A stretch of DNA of 64,000 nucleotides, from the NCBI GenBank assembly GCA_027422505.1, contig JAPQWV010000012.1:23327501-23391500 (forward strand), read 5' to 3'. This document shows, in pieces, positions 1 through 10,753 of the stretch. Under the pieces are notes generated by a model. The model saw only the letters and a program-made list of their open reading frames with translations. It was not told where the DNA came from and did not search any database. Both the position numbers and the translations under genes were made by a program. Position 1 is the stretch's first letter; the number at the start of each line of letters is the position of its first letter. This stretch comes from Craterostigma plantagineum (lineage: Eukaryota > Streptophyta > Magnoliopsida > Lamiales > Linderniaceae).

Positions 1-1706
1 GTAGTCTGTATACCAGAGAATATAAAGTCGGTTGGATATAAATGGGTTTTTATCAGAAAGAGAAATGAAAAGGGCGAAATTGTGAGATACAAAGCCCGGC
101 TTGTTGCACAAGGTTTTTCGCAAAGACCTGGTATTAATTATGAGGAGACATATTCTCCTGTGGTGGATGCAACAACTTTTCGTTATATAATTAGTCTGGC
201 AATACGTGAAAAGCTCGATATGCGTCTAATGGATGTTGTCACTGCCTATTTATACGGCTCACTTGATAGTGATATTTATATGAAGCTTCCTGAGGTATTT
301 CAGTTGCCTAAAAATTCAGGGGCCCGTGATGAGTACTCAATCAAACTGAACAAATCACTTTATGGATTAAAGCTATCCGAGCGTATGTGATATAATCGCC
401 TAAGTGAATACTTATTGAATGAAGGATATAAAAATGATCAAATTTGCCTTGTATATTTAAGAGAAAATGTGGAAATGAGTTTGCCATCATAGCAGTATAT
501 GTTGATGATATCAATATAATTGGAACTCCTGAAGAGTTATCAAAGGCCGTTAATTGTTTGAAAAAGGAGTTTGAAATGAAAGAACTCGAAAAGACAAAAT
601 TTTGCCTTGGCCTACAGATCGAATATTTGAAGAATGAAATATTTGTGTATCAAGAAACATATACGAAAAAGGTATTGAAAAGATTTTATATGGATAAAGC
701 TCATCCGTTGGATATCCGATGATTGTTCGATCTCTAGATGTGAATAAAGATCCGTTCAGACCTCGAGAAAATGATGAAGAATTGCTTGGTCCAGAAGTAC
801 CATATCTTAGTGCCATAGGAGCACTAATGTATCTTACGAGTCATACACGACCTGATATAGCTTTCGCTGTAAATTTATTGGCGAGATATAGTTCGCCACC
901 AACTCGTAGACATTGGAACGGAGTTAAACGAATTTTCGATACCTTAAAGGAACAACTGATTTAGGATTATTCTATGCAAATGAGTCCAGGTCAGATCTAA
1001 TCGGATATGCAGATGCTGGTTTTCTATCCGACCCACATAATGCTCGATCGCAAACGGGTTATCTATTTACATATGGTGGAACTGCTATTTCGTGGCGTTC
1101 AGTTAAACAAAGTTTAACCGCCACTTCATCTAATCATGCGAAAATTTTAGCAATTCATGAAGCTAGCAGAGTGCATTTGGTTGCCATCGATAATCCAACA
1201 TATACGACAAACTTGTGGGTTATTATCGGAAAAGTTACATCCGACGATCTTATATGAAGACAATGCCGCATGTATTGCTCAGTTAAAGGAAGGTTACATC
1301 AAAGGCGATAGAACCAAACATATATCGCCTAAATTCTTCTATACGCACGACCTTCAAAAGACTGGCGAAATTGACGTACAACAAGTTCGATCAAGTGACA
1401 ACCTCGCGGATCTATTCACCAAAGCGCTACCTCCAAGATCATTCGAAAAACTTGTAGACTTAATTGGACTTCGAAGACTCAGAGATCTCAAATGATGTTC
1501 GCATCAGGGGGAGAATATACGTGTTGCACTCTTTTTTCCTTCACTGTGATTTTTCCCACGTGGTTTTCCCAGTAAAGTTTTTAATGAGGCAACAACTGAA
1601 AGCGTATCAAAAGGATTTTGTACAATTTTCTTTTACTGGGGTTTTATCCATTTGGATTTTTTTTCCTAATAAAGTTTTAACGAGGCATATTCCGACCAAG
1701 GGGGAG
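1..1706 (+). pseudogene. Ty1/copia pol remnant (reverse transcriptase and RNase H)
   Basis: The plus strand encodes the 3' part of a copia polyprotein in several frames. The RT fingers block ([12 protein letters not shown], about 90-130) comes first. It is followed by the VTAYLYG region, the palm motif VYVDDINIIG near 497-525, and the HTRPDIAFAVNLLARYS block near 842-890. The RNase H part includes GYADAGF near 1000 and ends with ADLFTKALPPRSFEKL near 1407-1455. Stops at about 388 and 720 and frameshifts near 440, 950 and 1170 break the frame, so it cannot make an active polyprotein. The catalytic YVDD is kept. The 5' half (gag, protease, integrase) lies outside the window. The long spacer between the last codon (about 1495) and the polypurine tract is common in this copia type. 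Assignment to copia is firm; lineage not determined. Confidence 0.9.
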
Positions 1707-1869
1707 TATTATGAATAAATGAGTATGAATGTCCATACCTTATATGTAATGTGGTAGATGAAATTTTTCCTATAAATAGGTTGTATCATTCCATTGAAAT
1801 GCACACAAAAATCTAGACAAAGTTTTTCTCTTTGTTAGTTTATATATATTATGTAAGTATTTTATAACA
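1707..1869 (+). repeat. 3' LTR of the copia remnant
   Basis: A polypurine tract (CCAAGGGGGAG, 1696-1706) is followed directly by TATTATGAATAAATG, apparently TGTTATG with the second base changed. The segment contains TATAAATAGG near 1770 and ends in TTATAACA at 1869. Its length of about 163 bp suits the short LTRs of this copia type. The partner LTR is outside the window, so the right end is inferred from the terminal CA only. Confidence 0.6.
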
Positions 1870-2512
1870 ATGTTGCCATTTTATGTCTTGATAATGTCGA
1901 CTCAAATGAATTATAGAAAAATAGCACACAAATGGCTCCAAATCTAACAACCAAGCCCCATGGTAAAGCAACGTACAAATCTACCCATTTGGCAAATGCA
2001 ATAGATATTACAAAAAGTACTAAATTTAAAACAGCAAAGTCAAATGGTCGGAAGATCACACATCACAAGCTGAAAATGTAGTGTAGAATTGACAATATAA
2101 GAAAGATATGAGAGAAGAACATGCCATTGCCTCCTAAACTTACAGCCGTGCCTTGAATCAATCTTGAGACATCATCGTCCTACTTGGATGATAAACGAAG
2201 CGCCTCAGTCCCTGATTTAGTTTGCCCCACAGGCCAAAATCAGGATTATTGAGTTTAAAACAAAAAATAAAGAAAAAATAGTTTGAAGCTTCGCGTAGTT
2301 TTCTGGTGAAAAAAACGTTAACTAAGCCCAGCTGATGATTTACAGGGATGATCCATCACAGGTGATATGCAGCTCATAATATGGTGTAGATATTTGAAGC
2401 AATTGACACAATGAGAACATTGTTTTCCAACAAAAAAAATAAAAAATTGAAAGGGAAAATAGGCTGACCTGGCCAATAATCAAGAACTGATCAAGGCACT
2501 TTCAGCTTTCTT
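1870..2512. other. Intergenic and 3' flank of the PP1 gene
   Basis: AT-rich sequence with no coding signal that I can support. The part next to 2512 should hold the 3' UTR of the minus-strand phosphatase gene. A 65-codon minus-strand reading frame at 1862-2059 has no recognisable motif and is not called. Confidence 0.5.
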
Positions 2513-4446
2513 TCACAAGAACCTCTTTTTATCAGATGGTTTCAATATTTGAAACGAGCACATCAAACTCTCATCAACGCTCATCATAGCACCAGCATTA
2601 TCAAATTCACCACAGTAGTTTGGAGCAGAAAATACAGTTACTAGTTGCCTGTCTGCAAAAAATTCATATCCATCCTCGACAACCTACATGCCATACAATC
2701 AGATAAAACGATAAACAAAATAACATTCTGAGCAGCAAAGACAATCCACATTACCTGATGGGCACGACATATAAGGTCCATATCGTGTTGCATTAAAAAC
2801 TCAGCGACCTTATCAGGACCAAATGTGTAAGAGACACCCCTATCGTTCATGCCCCAACCTTTGATTTCTCTACTTGGATCAGACCACAGCAAATCACAAA
2901 TGAGACCAGAATCGGGAACATCAGTTGGGCGAGGTAAGTTTCTGATTTGGTCCAAATTTGTGAGATCAGGAGAAAGACCACCATGCATGCAGAGTATTTT
3001 ATCGTCTATCAGAGCAGCCACAGGAAGGCAGTTGAAACACTCTGTAAAGGTTTTCCATATTCGAACATTGAATCTGCGCTTGCATTCATCGTAAAACCCA
3101 TATATTCTGTTTATGGAAGCGCATTCATGATTTCCCCTTAGGAGAAAAAAATTTTCGGGATATTTGATTTTGTAGGCAAGCAAAAGGCAGATTGTTTCCA
3201 AACTGTGTTTTCCACGATCAACATAGTCACCCAAGAATAAATAATTGGCCTCTGGAGGGAATCCACCATACTCAAAAAGCCTTAAAAGATCTCCATATTG
3301 CCCATGTATATCACCTAAAACAAAAGAAACACAACAAGTTACGTAGTAAAAGGTGATTTTACATGAATAATCAATATATTAATTAAAACAAGAATCTTCA
3401 AAAAATAACATCGATGTTAAGATCCGTACTTGCAAACAAAAGACGTAGAGATATTACTCAAATGGAGATTAGAAAAGCAGAGAAACATCATGGTCATTTC
3501 TTCTAATCCTATCAAAAGATGTGCAGAAAAGGAAACTCCTCTAATTTCATCTCATCCGAACAACCATTACATCCTTTCTGGCGGTGTTTACTTAGCCAAC
3601 TTAAAACACTTTCTCTTTTAGGCTCCTTATAGGGTAGACTGGGTAGTACTATGTAAAAAAGAAAAGAAAAGAAAAGAAAGGCTCCTTATAGCTCGTTTGT
3701 TTCCAATTTCTGTCCATCTCCAGCATGGGGTGAAAAACAAACTAGTCGTCATAATCATTTTGTCGTCTTTACCACCCAAGTCTAGGGAGTTTGATTTGAT
3801 TCTAAAATTTGAAATTTCTCAGTTCACGTCTACCAGAAACAATTGTCATAGCTGAACAGATATCACATTATCATTCACATTAATTTAACAGACCGATCAT
3901 CGTGATTTCACTGGAATTCTATGACGTGAATCTAAAATTTACTAGCTTTTACTCCATATATAGATAGTATGGCATAGAAAAATCCCTACAGAGGTCACTG
4001 AATCGGGCACCTTATCCCCACCAAAAGCAGAAAACACAACAACGATTCCCTTACGAATAAAAACAAAGTTCCACAACACCTAATATGCATACTATTCCAA
4101 TAGCCAGGATAAGTAAGAAGCTTGAACAATTTTAACCCTAAACCCATCAAATTGGAAGCATTGTCACCAAGAAACAACAACAATAACAAAAAAAAGGCAA
4201 GCAATAGTAACAAACAAGGCCAGAAAAATAACCGCAGATCTTAATAGGAGCCTCGAGCTCCAACAGGTTGGGCTGAGCGAGAAATATCTCCCGCGACGTA
4301 TTACACAGCAATCGAATCTCATTCTCCGACAGCTGCACCTGACGAACAGTCCTCGCCTCACGAAACTCCAACAGCCGCGTAATTATGTTGTCCAAAAGTT
4401 CCCCATCAATACTCTGCGCACCGCCACCGCCACCGTTACCGGCCAT
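2513..4446 (-). CDS. Serine/threonine protein phosphatase PP1 catalytic subunit (plant TOPP type)
   Basis: A three-exon gene: 4446-4233, 3314-2755 and 2683-2513, with GT/AG introns of 918 and 71 bp. Joined, it gives about 314 residues, the normal length for the family. By family knowledge it is the metal-dependent catalytic subunit that removes phosphate from serine and threonine and is targeted by regulatory subunits in nucleus and cytoplasm. All metal and catalytic motifs are visible: GDIHGQ (D73, H75), GDYVDRG (D101, D104, R105), GNHE (N133, H134), MHGG (H182) and CRAHQ (H257). The last exon carries [13 protein letters not shown] and ends in KKRFL. The N terminus [14 protein letters not shown] is short and Gly-rich. 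The first ATG at 4446 starts the expected alpha-helical LLEFREART segment. The glycine codon of GDIHG is split by intron 1. No disabling change seen; which TOPP paralogue it is cannot be told. Confidence 0.95.
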
Positions 4447-4839
4447 CTAATCTCCTCTTATTTCAATTTTTCCCAACCGTGTTCAGCAAAACCCTAGATA
4501 AACAGGTCGAAAAATAATCCCAACACCACCACCTCTTCCAAAACAAGCGAATCAACGATTCGGGGAAAGATCTTACTATCGTGTGGTCAAGAAGAAAAGG
4601 TACGATGATTTTTTCCCCCTTTTTTCTTCTTTCGATATTATGGGAGAAGAGAAGAGAAGAGGCTCGACTGTAACGTCACGCCGATGAGGCGGAGAGCACA
4701 AAATGATTTAATGCGATTAGATTGATGGCATTGCCAACACAACAACAAAAAATCATATTTTTATCCACTCTTAATTGTCATTATTATTAAAAGGTGAATC
4801 TATATAAAAATATCGAATTGTATAAAAAAATTTGTAAGT
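4447..4839 (-). promoter_or_regulatory. 5' UTR and proximal promoter region of the PP1 gene
   Basis: Upstream of the PP1 start codon, the minus strand has a pyrimidine- and purine-rich leader (for example the TTCTTCTTTC and AGAAGAGAAGAGAAGAGG runs near 4620-4660 on the plus strand). Such leaders are common in housekeeping plant genes. No convincing TATA box was located, and transcription start cannot be placed from sequence alone. Confidence 0.4.
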
Positions 4840-5165
4840 GTTCCCATGTCATAAAATTTTTTATATAAGTACTCGTTCGACCGGCGTACCATTTTTTCGA
4901 TCTTGACGTACCTTTTTATATGTGTATTGCGTACCACATTACGCATTTATATGGTATCCATATATGATACCTATATACGTTCCATACGAGTACCTCGCGG
5001 CTGACTATATGATGGTACCATTTATTGGTTGTATTACGTACTACAATACGTTTCTCTATGATATCTAAATGTGTGATATGATGTACCTTGCGGCAGACAT
5101 GTACCAATGTGCAAAAAATTTATTACAGGTATTTGCATATAAACAAATACTGACAGGGTACTCAC
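4840..5165. repeat. GTAC-rich dispersed repeat, copy 1
   Basis: The segment is dense in GGTACC, GTACG and TATGGTA words. Read on the minus strand it contains TTTTTTGCACATTGGTAC and a CCGCAAGGTAC block, both of which recur in the same order on the plus strand at about 8900-8950. The two copies are therefore diverged members of one family in opposite orientation. No coding content was recognised and no exact ends were found. Confidence 0.65.
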
Positions 5166-5204
5166 TTGCCAATGTTTTTATATTAATGGGTATTTTTATG
5201 TAAA

Positions 5205-6055
5205 ATCCCGGGGATTTTAATTAAATAATTAAAAAAAACAAATCATTAACAAAATAAACATAAAATGAAAACCATTAATAAAATAGAGAGATTCGTATTA
5301 TCAGAATACGAGTTAGTAACTCGTAAAAACAAAGTACGAATTACTTGTCCAAGGTGGCTCGCGCGTACTGATGTGGCATTTAAGTAACTCGTACGTTTGA
5401 GGTACGAGTTATATTGTAACTCGTATCAGGATGTTACGAGTTATAAACGAATCCAATGTTGCCGTAACACTTTTACGAGTTAAGTAATCGTCATGTGATA
5501 TTTGCTGTCCAGCTGTAATTCTAACAGATACACATCTTGATACGTCTATAATATTCAATTATTATTTTATACAGTCAACAGAATGAGCTTAGGTTAGGAC
5601 ACATATGAAACAAGTGTAATCAATGGAGGATAGATAGGCATTTGAATAAATAAAATACAATGATGTGATCGCCTATGTATAATCTATTAAATATTAGACT
5701 TTAGTGGAGGTTGTTAACGAGATGTAGGTATCACATATATATTATATATCTGTAAACTTCAATGTTGTGTTATCTATTAAATAATTGAAATATTAAAAGT
5801 GTTAATAACTCGTAACATCCTGATACGAGTTACAATATAACTCGTACTCCACACGTACGAGTTACTCAAATGCCACATCAGCACGCGCGAGCCACCTTGG
5901 ACAAGTAATTCGTACTTTGTTTTTACGAGTTACTAACTCGTATTCTGATAATACGAATCTCTCTATTTTATTAATGGTTTTCATTTTATGTTTATTTTGT
6001 TAATGATTTGTTTTTTTTTTAATTATTTAATTAAAAACCCCTAAAATCCCCTTAC
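5205..6055. mobile_element. Fold-back element with about 245-bp terminal inverted repeats
   Basis: The sequence from about 5210 to 5452 reappears as its reverse complement at about 5806-6051 with only a handful of differences. The outer ends are GGGATTTTA and TAAAATCCCC. The arms enclose about 350 bp of AT-rich loop without an ORF. Each arm is full of the word ACTCGTA and its complement TACGAGT, so each arm also folds on itself. Long arms of this kind are typical of non-autonomous Mutator-like or fold-back elements. No clear 9-bp target duplication was found, so the superfamily is uncertain. It sits between the 3' end of the ACT-repeat gene and the 5' side of the PP1 gene. Confidence 0.85.
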
Positions 6056-6414
6056 TAAAATTATTAATTACTACATATGAAGAAGTGGATAATATAATAA
6101 CGTCGATTGCTGATCCGTTTTGCTCGTGTGGTGGTGGGTCTTTTCTGTAATTTCAAATTTCATTTCAAATTTCAATTCACAGCTAGGGTTTCATCACTTC
6201 ACTTGAAAGTGTATTTACATATTCAGTACACGTTTATTAAAATATTAAGATTCGAACCTCATTTCATCACGGAAGAAGAATTCTTACTCCAATCAAACTG
6301 AATTTAGTCGGAAAAGAAACCCGATTAAACGTATTAATCACACCTTAAAGTCATATTGGAATCTAAAATAGAAATTACATACAAAGATTGATTTTTTTTT
6401 ATAAAGAAGAACCC

Positions 6415-8144
6415 TCACCAGCCCATCAATGTCCTTCTAACCTTGTCTACGACCTGATTCCTTACAACCACATTCGAAAGTTCGAAACTGCAGTTCTCGT
6501 CCAAAAGGAATCTGTATACTTCCCATTCGCGCTCGCCCGTCGAATGCCTCCCTATTTCCGCCTATCATCAGTCAAAATTAAAGTACTTTTCATAAATTTC
6601 GCGACGAAACTTACAGCCCAAGTGCTCACAAGTCACATATATATATGTTTTACTTACTGAAAATATACAGATGCCAAGACTCTTCAGGGCGAAAGTTACG
6701 TCGTAGAAGACTCTTGGTCTTCCCTTACCGCAACGCTCGACTGGGTTAGCCACGAAAAGCTCAGAGTCGGGCCCACGGTTCGTGATAAGAACGCGCAATG
6801 GATGGAGTAGCTCAAGCTTTAACTGTGAGCATAGCGTCTCTTGCCTTTCGGGGTCTATTACCTTCTTCCCATCTATAGTTCGAATAAATAGGTCTAATTC
6901 TCGCCGGCCGTTTTTCACAGGAGAAAATCGTCCATATGCTATCTTGAAGTTTGATAAAAAGAACCGAGAGATTAAAGCTATTTCATGGAAATGATGGACT
7001 CAAAGAAGTAAGAGAAGCTATATTACCTGGAGATTGCAGTCTTTTAATGTCCTGAGAATATCGTAAAGGAGGCCCTTGTGATCAACGGAGCTGATCTGAA
7101 GTAAAGAATGGACTGGGCTCAAGGAGTTGTCGAATTGAACGCTGGCACGTTTCAGCTCATTGGCGTCCCGGCTAAGTGCTTGAGAGCGTGGTTCTTTTTC
7201 GGAAAGCGTGAATCTAAACAGTTCCTCGGCTACAAGGGGTGGCAGGGAAGAAGCGACATGAATGTTATTGTATCGAGGGCCAGCTAACTGAAGATCACAA
7301 GTGATGCAAGAATCTCCAAGAACTTCTCTCAAGCGCTTGCAAGTCTCGGCTTGTCTGTCTTTCCTGTGTAAGAGGTTCCTGGAAAAAACCAGCAGAGGTT
7401 GTTAGTCTTGTCAAATAGCTAAAGTATCACGATTACTACGACGAACTCTTCTTACAAATTATCCTGTACGAAGAAGAGATCGAGGGCACAACCGTCGGGC
7501 TTTGTGGTCACTTTTACTCTCTGTATCGTAAGTTCGAGCTCATCGAGTACTTGAGTGACATCTGATTGAAGAAGAAATACACAATTTCAACACTTTTACA
7601 TGAGAGTGAGGCTTCTTCGTTGACTGAAAACTGTTGAACAGACATAAGGGAACAAAGCTTTTCGTACCGTGTAATAATCCCTTTCGATCGAGGCAACAGA
7701 ACTCAAGCAGGTAGAGTGGAGAAGATGGGGATTTCGGCGGTGTCTGAGTGAGGTAAAACGAAGGTACGGCCGGCGGGCAGATTGATACTATGCGTTCTCT
7801 CAAGCTTATCCACCTTAAATCTCCCAAGCATGTACGAGGAATCACCCACAGCACTACGTAGCACCATATCCCATCAGTCGAAATATCTATAGAGGAAAGA
7901 GCCGCAAATTTCGCGCCATCAATCAATATTAGGGCAAAAGGGAGCGAAGAGCAATCAAATGAAATTGAGGGAGGAGAAGAAACAAACTATAACCTCCTTT
8001 GGTAATCTTGAGCCCGAAATCGAGAATTGCGTGGCATATATCGCATCCAAGGCCGGTCTTGTCCGGACAGTTGACCGTTATCACGTACGGATCGCCGGTT
8101 GTCTTCCCTTTCTCGATCGAAACGGCGTCGTCGGCCAGCATCAT
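6415..8144 (-). CDS. ACT domain repeat protein, ACR9/ACR10-like
   Basis: Six exons on the minus strand: 8144-7994, 7886-7668, 7561-7456, 7378-7027, 6942-6658 and 6561-6415. They join in frame through GT/AG introns to 1260 nt, about 419 residues, which fits the plant ACR9/ACR10 group. Four ACT-like regions are seen: residues about 18-90 (VITVNCPDKTGLGCDI, STDGIWCYVVLWV), 108-175 (LEFCCLDRKGLLH, LTIQRVKVTTKPDG), 250-325 (LLQISSVDHKGLLYDI, RELDLFIRTIDGKKV) and about 335-405 (FYDVTFALKSLGICIF). ACT domains bind small ligands, usually amino acids; plant ACR proteins are thought to sense amino-acid status, and no catalytic domain is present. The start at 8144 (MMLADDAV) gives the usual short leader; an upstream ATG at 8174 meets a stop after seven codons. 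Intron 1 is only 107 bp. No break seen. Confidence 0.92.
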
Positions 8145-8299
8145 TCACTCAAGCGAGATGGGAGAATACCATGTTATCCGACGACCAACGACTGATGAGA
8201 TGAGAGGGAAACCACCGCTGTGTAGAAGCTCCGCCGGAAAATTCTGGAAACGGCGAGTGTAAATCCACATCAGCACGTGAAAGGTTGATTAAGTTCCTT

Positions 8300-8864
8300 T
8301 CTTTAGTTAGCGCCTTTTTCAATTTTCATAATATGTGGAGAGAAAGATACTACTACACATAGCCAATCAATAGGGATTAAAATGGTAATTACATATATAT
8401 CCCATCAAATTTGGTATCGAGTATTTTTAATTAGTGCAAATTACGAGTCAGCCTCAATTCATATTTTCAATTAGAGATAAGGACCCATGTAAGTTTCATT
8501 TATAGATAAGGATCCAATTTAAGTTTCATTTAGAGAAAATGACCAATGTGTTACTACATACCCATGAAGTGTTACCATAGACCCATGAACTTTTACCACA
8601 GACCCATGAAGTGGTACCACAGACCCATGAATTGGTACCATAGACCCGTGAACTGTTATTACAGACCCATGATGTGTTACCACAGACCCATGAAGTGTTT
8701 CTGAAAAAATTGGGTCCTTAAAATTATGAATTTTGCTGACAGGGTCTGAACTCTAATTGAAATTTAAATGAGGGCCTGAAACGTAAATGGCCCTTTTAAT
8801 TATATAGCAAATACCATACCATACATCATTCACATATGGGGAATCTACAGAAAAATACCATTTA
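8300..8864. repeat. Repeat-rich intergenic block upstream of the ACR-like gene
   Basis: Beyond the ACR-like start, the segment holds near-duplicate lines around 8450-8530 (variants of AGATAAGGACCCA followed by AAGTTTCATT), the 21-bp tandem array listed separately, and a tail of similar wording near 8740-8800 (CTCTAATTGAAATTTAAATG). It may be one degraded MITE enclosing the tandem array, but clean inverted ends were not found. Confidence 0.45.
8548..8694. repeat. Tandem repeat, 21 bp x 7
   Basis: Seven consecutive 21-bp units of the form GTGTTACCACAGACCCATGAA, each differing from the consensus at one to four positions. The best-kept part is ACAGACCCATGAA. The period holds exactly over 147 bp. 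No reading frame is maintained around it, and the units are contiguous without spacers. This is a minisatellite rather than a CRISPR-like array. Confidence 0.9.
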
Positions 8865-9076
8865 TATAAAAATTTGAAAGTCCATACCTATTAGAATACA
8901 TTTTTTGCACATTGGTACCTGTTCCGCCGCAAGTACGTCATAGAACACATTTAGGTACCATAGAGAAATGTATTGTAGTACATAATACAGTGAGAAAATG
9001 GTACATCATATAACACATTAAGGTACCATATAAAACGTATATGGTACTATATGTGGGTACCATATAAACGCGTGAC
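8865..9076. repeat. GTAC-rich dispersed repeat, copy 2
   Basis: Contains TTTTTTGCACATTGGTACCT, CCGCAAGTACG and repeated GGTACCATA words. These match, in inverse orientation, the repeat at 4840-5165. This copy is shorter and is cut off on the right by the MITE that begins at 9077, suggesting the MITE inserted into it. Confidence 0.6.
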
Positions 9077-9415
9077 GTGTCTCGTTTGGTTCATAGGTAT
9101 TTAGGAGAGTTTAAATTAGTAAGGTTCGTATAAAATAGATTAATAGGTATAAAATAAAATGTGTGTTTGGTTTGTAGGTTTAAATAAATACATGTGAGGG
9201 GGTGCGTTTTTTAAACCCATTGACATGGTTTAAAACAAGATTATATAAACACATGGACTATGTATACCTATGAACCAAACAATTGATTCATGCTAAACCC
9301 ACCTTTAAAATAATTAAACCATGAACCAAACGCACGAACGAACCAAACCCACCTTTTATATAAACCTTACTAATTTAAACCCTCCTAAATACAAATGCAC
9401 GAACCAAACAAGCAC
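9077..9415. mobile_element. MITE with about 50-bp inverted ends
   Basis: Left end GTGTCTCGTTTGGTTC and right end GAACCAAACAAGCAC are imperfect inverted repeats. The pairing continues inward through TTTAGGAGAGTTTAAATTAG against the matching CTAATTTAAACCCTCCTAAA. The element is 339 bp and has no ORF. No target duplication could be defined because the left flank is itself repetitive, so the superfamily is left open. Confidence 0.75.
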
Positions 9416-9657
9416 TTAGTCTTCCATCATCGTTCTGTGTTAGGATTGGACGACACAAATAACAAAATATAGAACACAATAGCTCAAGATAGAATGTGGA
9501 AATACAACGGAATCAAAACAACTTAGCGATATAACAACGTGGAAAACTCCCTTCAAATCGACGGGGTAAAAACCACGGGATCAAACGATCCAAAATCCAC
9601 TACCACTTCAAGTACAACGATCTACACCTCAACACAGCCACAACGAGCTATGGTACC

Positions 9658-10379
9658 TGTTGAGCTACGACCGCCGATCGACTCGCCTCTGACCTGAGAA
9701 TACGCGCTCACCGATCGATCGGATCAATTCAAGCAATCGCAGCTTGAATTGACGCAAAACAGAACCGAAAACAGCAAAAGAAAATGACAGCGATTTTACG
9801 TGGTTCGGCAAACTTTGCCTACGTCCACGGACCAACAGAGCGTTCCTTTCGATTATTCACCAACTAGGATTATACAGACCTCCAAGTCTACTACCAAACC
9901 CTAGTTTACACCTTTCGCTAATTCTCACTCTAGCAAAAGATAGGAGCTCTCAAAGTCGACCCCTTGAGACTCGATTTCTGGTGTATATATAGCAGAGTTT
10001 CTGAGTGGTTTAGGTCGCGATCATTCTCAGCCACTCGATTAGATTTGCTCGCATCAACGGCTCACATCTGCCCGCAACTTATAAAGAAAACGCTGTTTCA
10101 CTTAAAGAATTGCTAAAGCAATTCTTTCAGAGTTTCATCTCATCCGTCGATCCACAGCTGCGCCACATCCGACGTCTAACATTTAATCTGCCAAGTATGA
10201 ATGCTATCCGTTCGATGACGCGCCAACAGATCCAACGGATCTCATTAATCCGATTTAAAACACTTCAGACCTTAAGCTTTTCTTCAGTTTTTCCTCTGCT
10301 CTTCAGTGTGATCGACTGAGCACCTTTCCGGCGACTTTCCGGCCAACTCCGGCGAGTTATAGGCTCGGAATTCCCAACA
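9658..10379 (-). repeat. LTR (left on the map; 3' LTR of the minus-strand element)
   Basis: 722 bp, TGTTGAGCTACG at 9658 to GAATTCCCAACA at 10379 on the plus strand. Same length as the partner at 12382-13103. Differences noted include ATTATAC/ATTTTAC, ACTTATAAAG/ACTTATGAAG, CAGCTGCG/CAGCCGCG and CCGGCGAG/CCGGAGAG. On the minus strand it lies directly after the purine-rich tract. Confidence 0.92.
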
Positions 10380-10753
10380 AACTCCACCTCGAGCCTAGAG
10401 CTCGCAATCCATGCGCCGAACTCCTCCGTAGCAGCCCAAACAGTGGAGTTATCCTCGCCCCAAAATCTTACCAGAACCAGCCCCGAAAAATTTCCAGCTT
10501 CAGGAATTTTTGTAGCTGCCCCAAAAAACCTCTCGCAGCTGTCGATAGCAGCTCCACCTCGAATCCTAACTTTGCTCTGTTGGTCATCAAGCTCCCTTAG
10601 GAGCTCCGAGCCTCAATAGAAAACTTACCAACTCCAAGTAGGATTGAAATTTCCCACTTGGAGTCGATTTGCACCTTTGAGCTCACCTCCTCCATCTTGC
10701 TTGAAGATGCTTCTTTCCCAGCCGATTGAGCCACTTGCCTGACTCTCCTTTGG

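Noticed and set aside
2849..3141. Two plus-strand ORFs opposite PP1 exon 2
   Set aside because: Shadows of the conserved phosphatase exon on the minus strand.
6782..8262. Plus-strand ORFs opposite the ACT-repeat gene
   Set aside because: Antisense to well-defined exons with correct splice sites; no independent motifs.
8548..8694. Possible CRISPR-like array
   Set aside because: The 21-bp units are directly adjacent without unique spacers, units diverge from each other, and the window is plant nuclear DNA.
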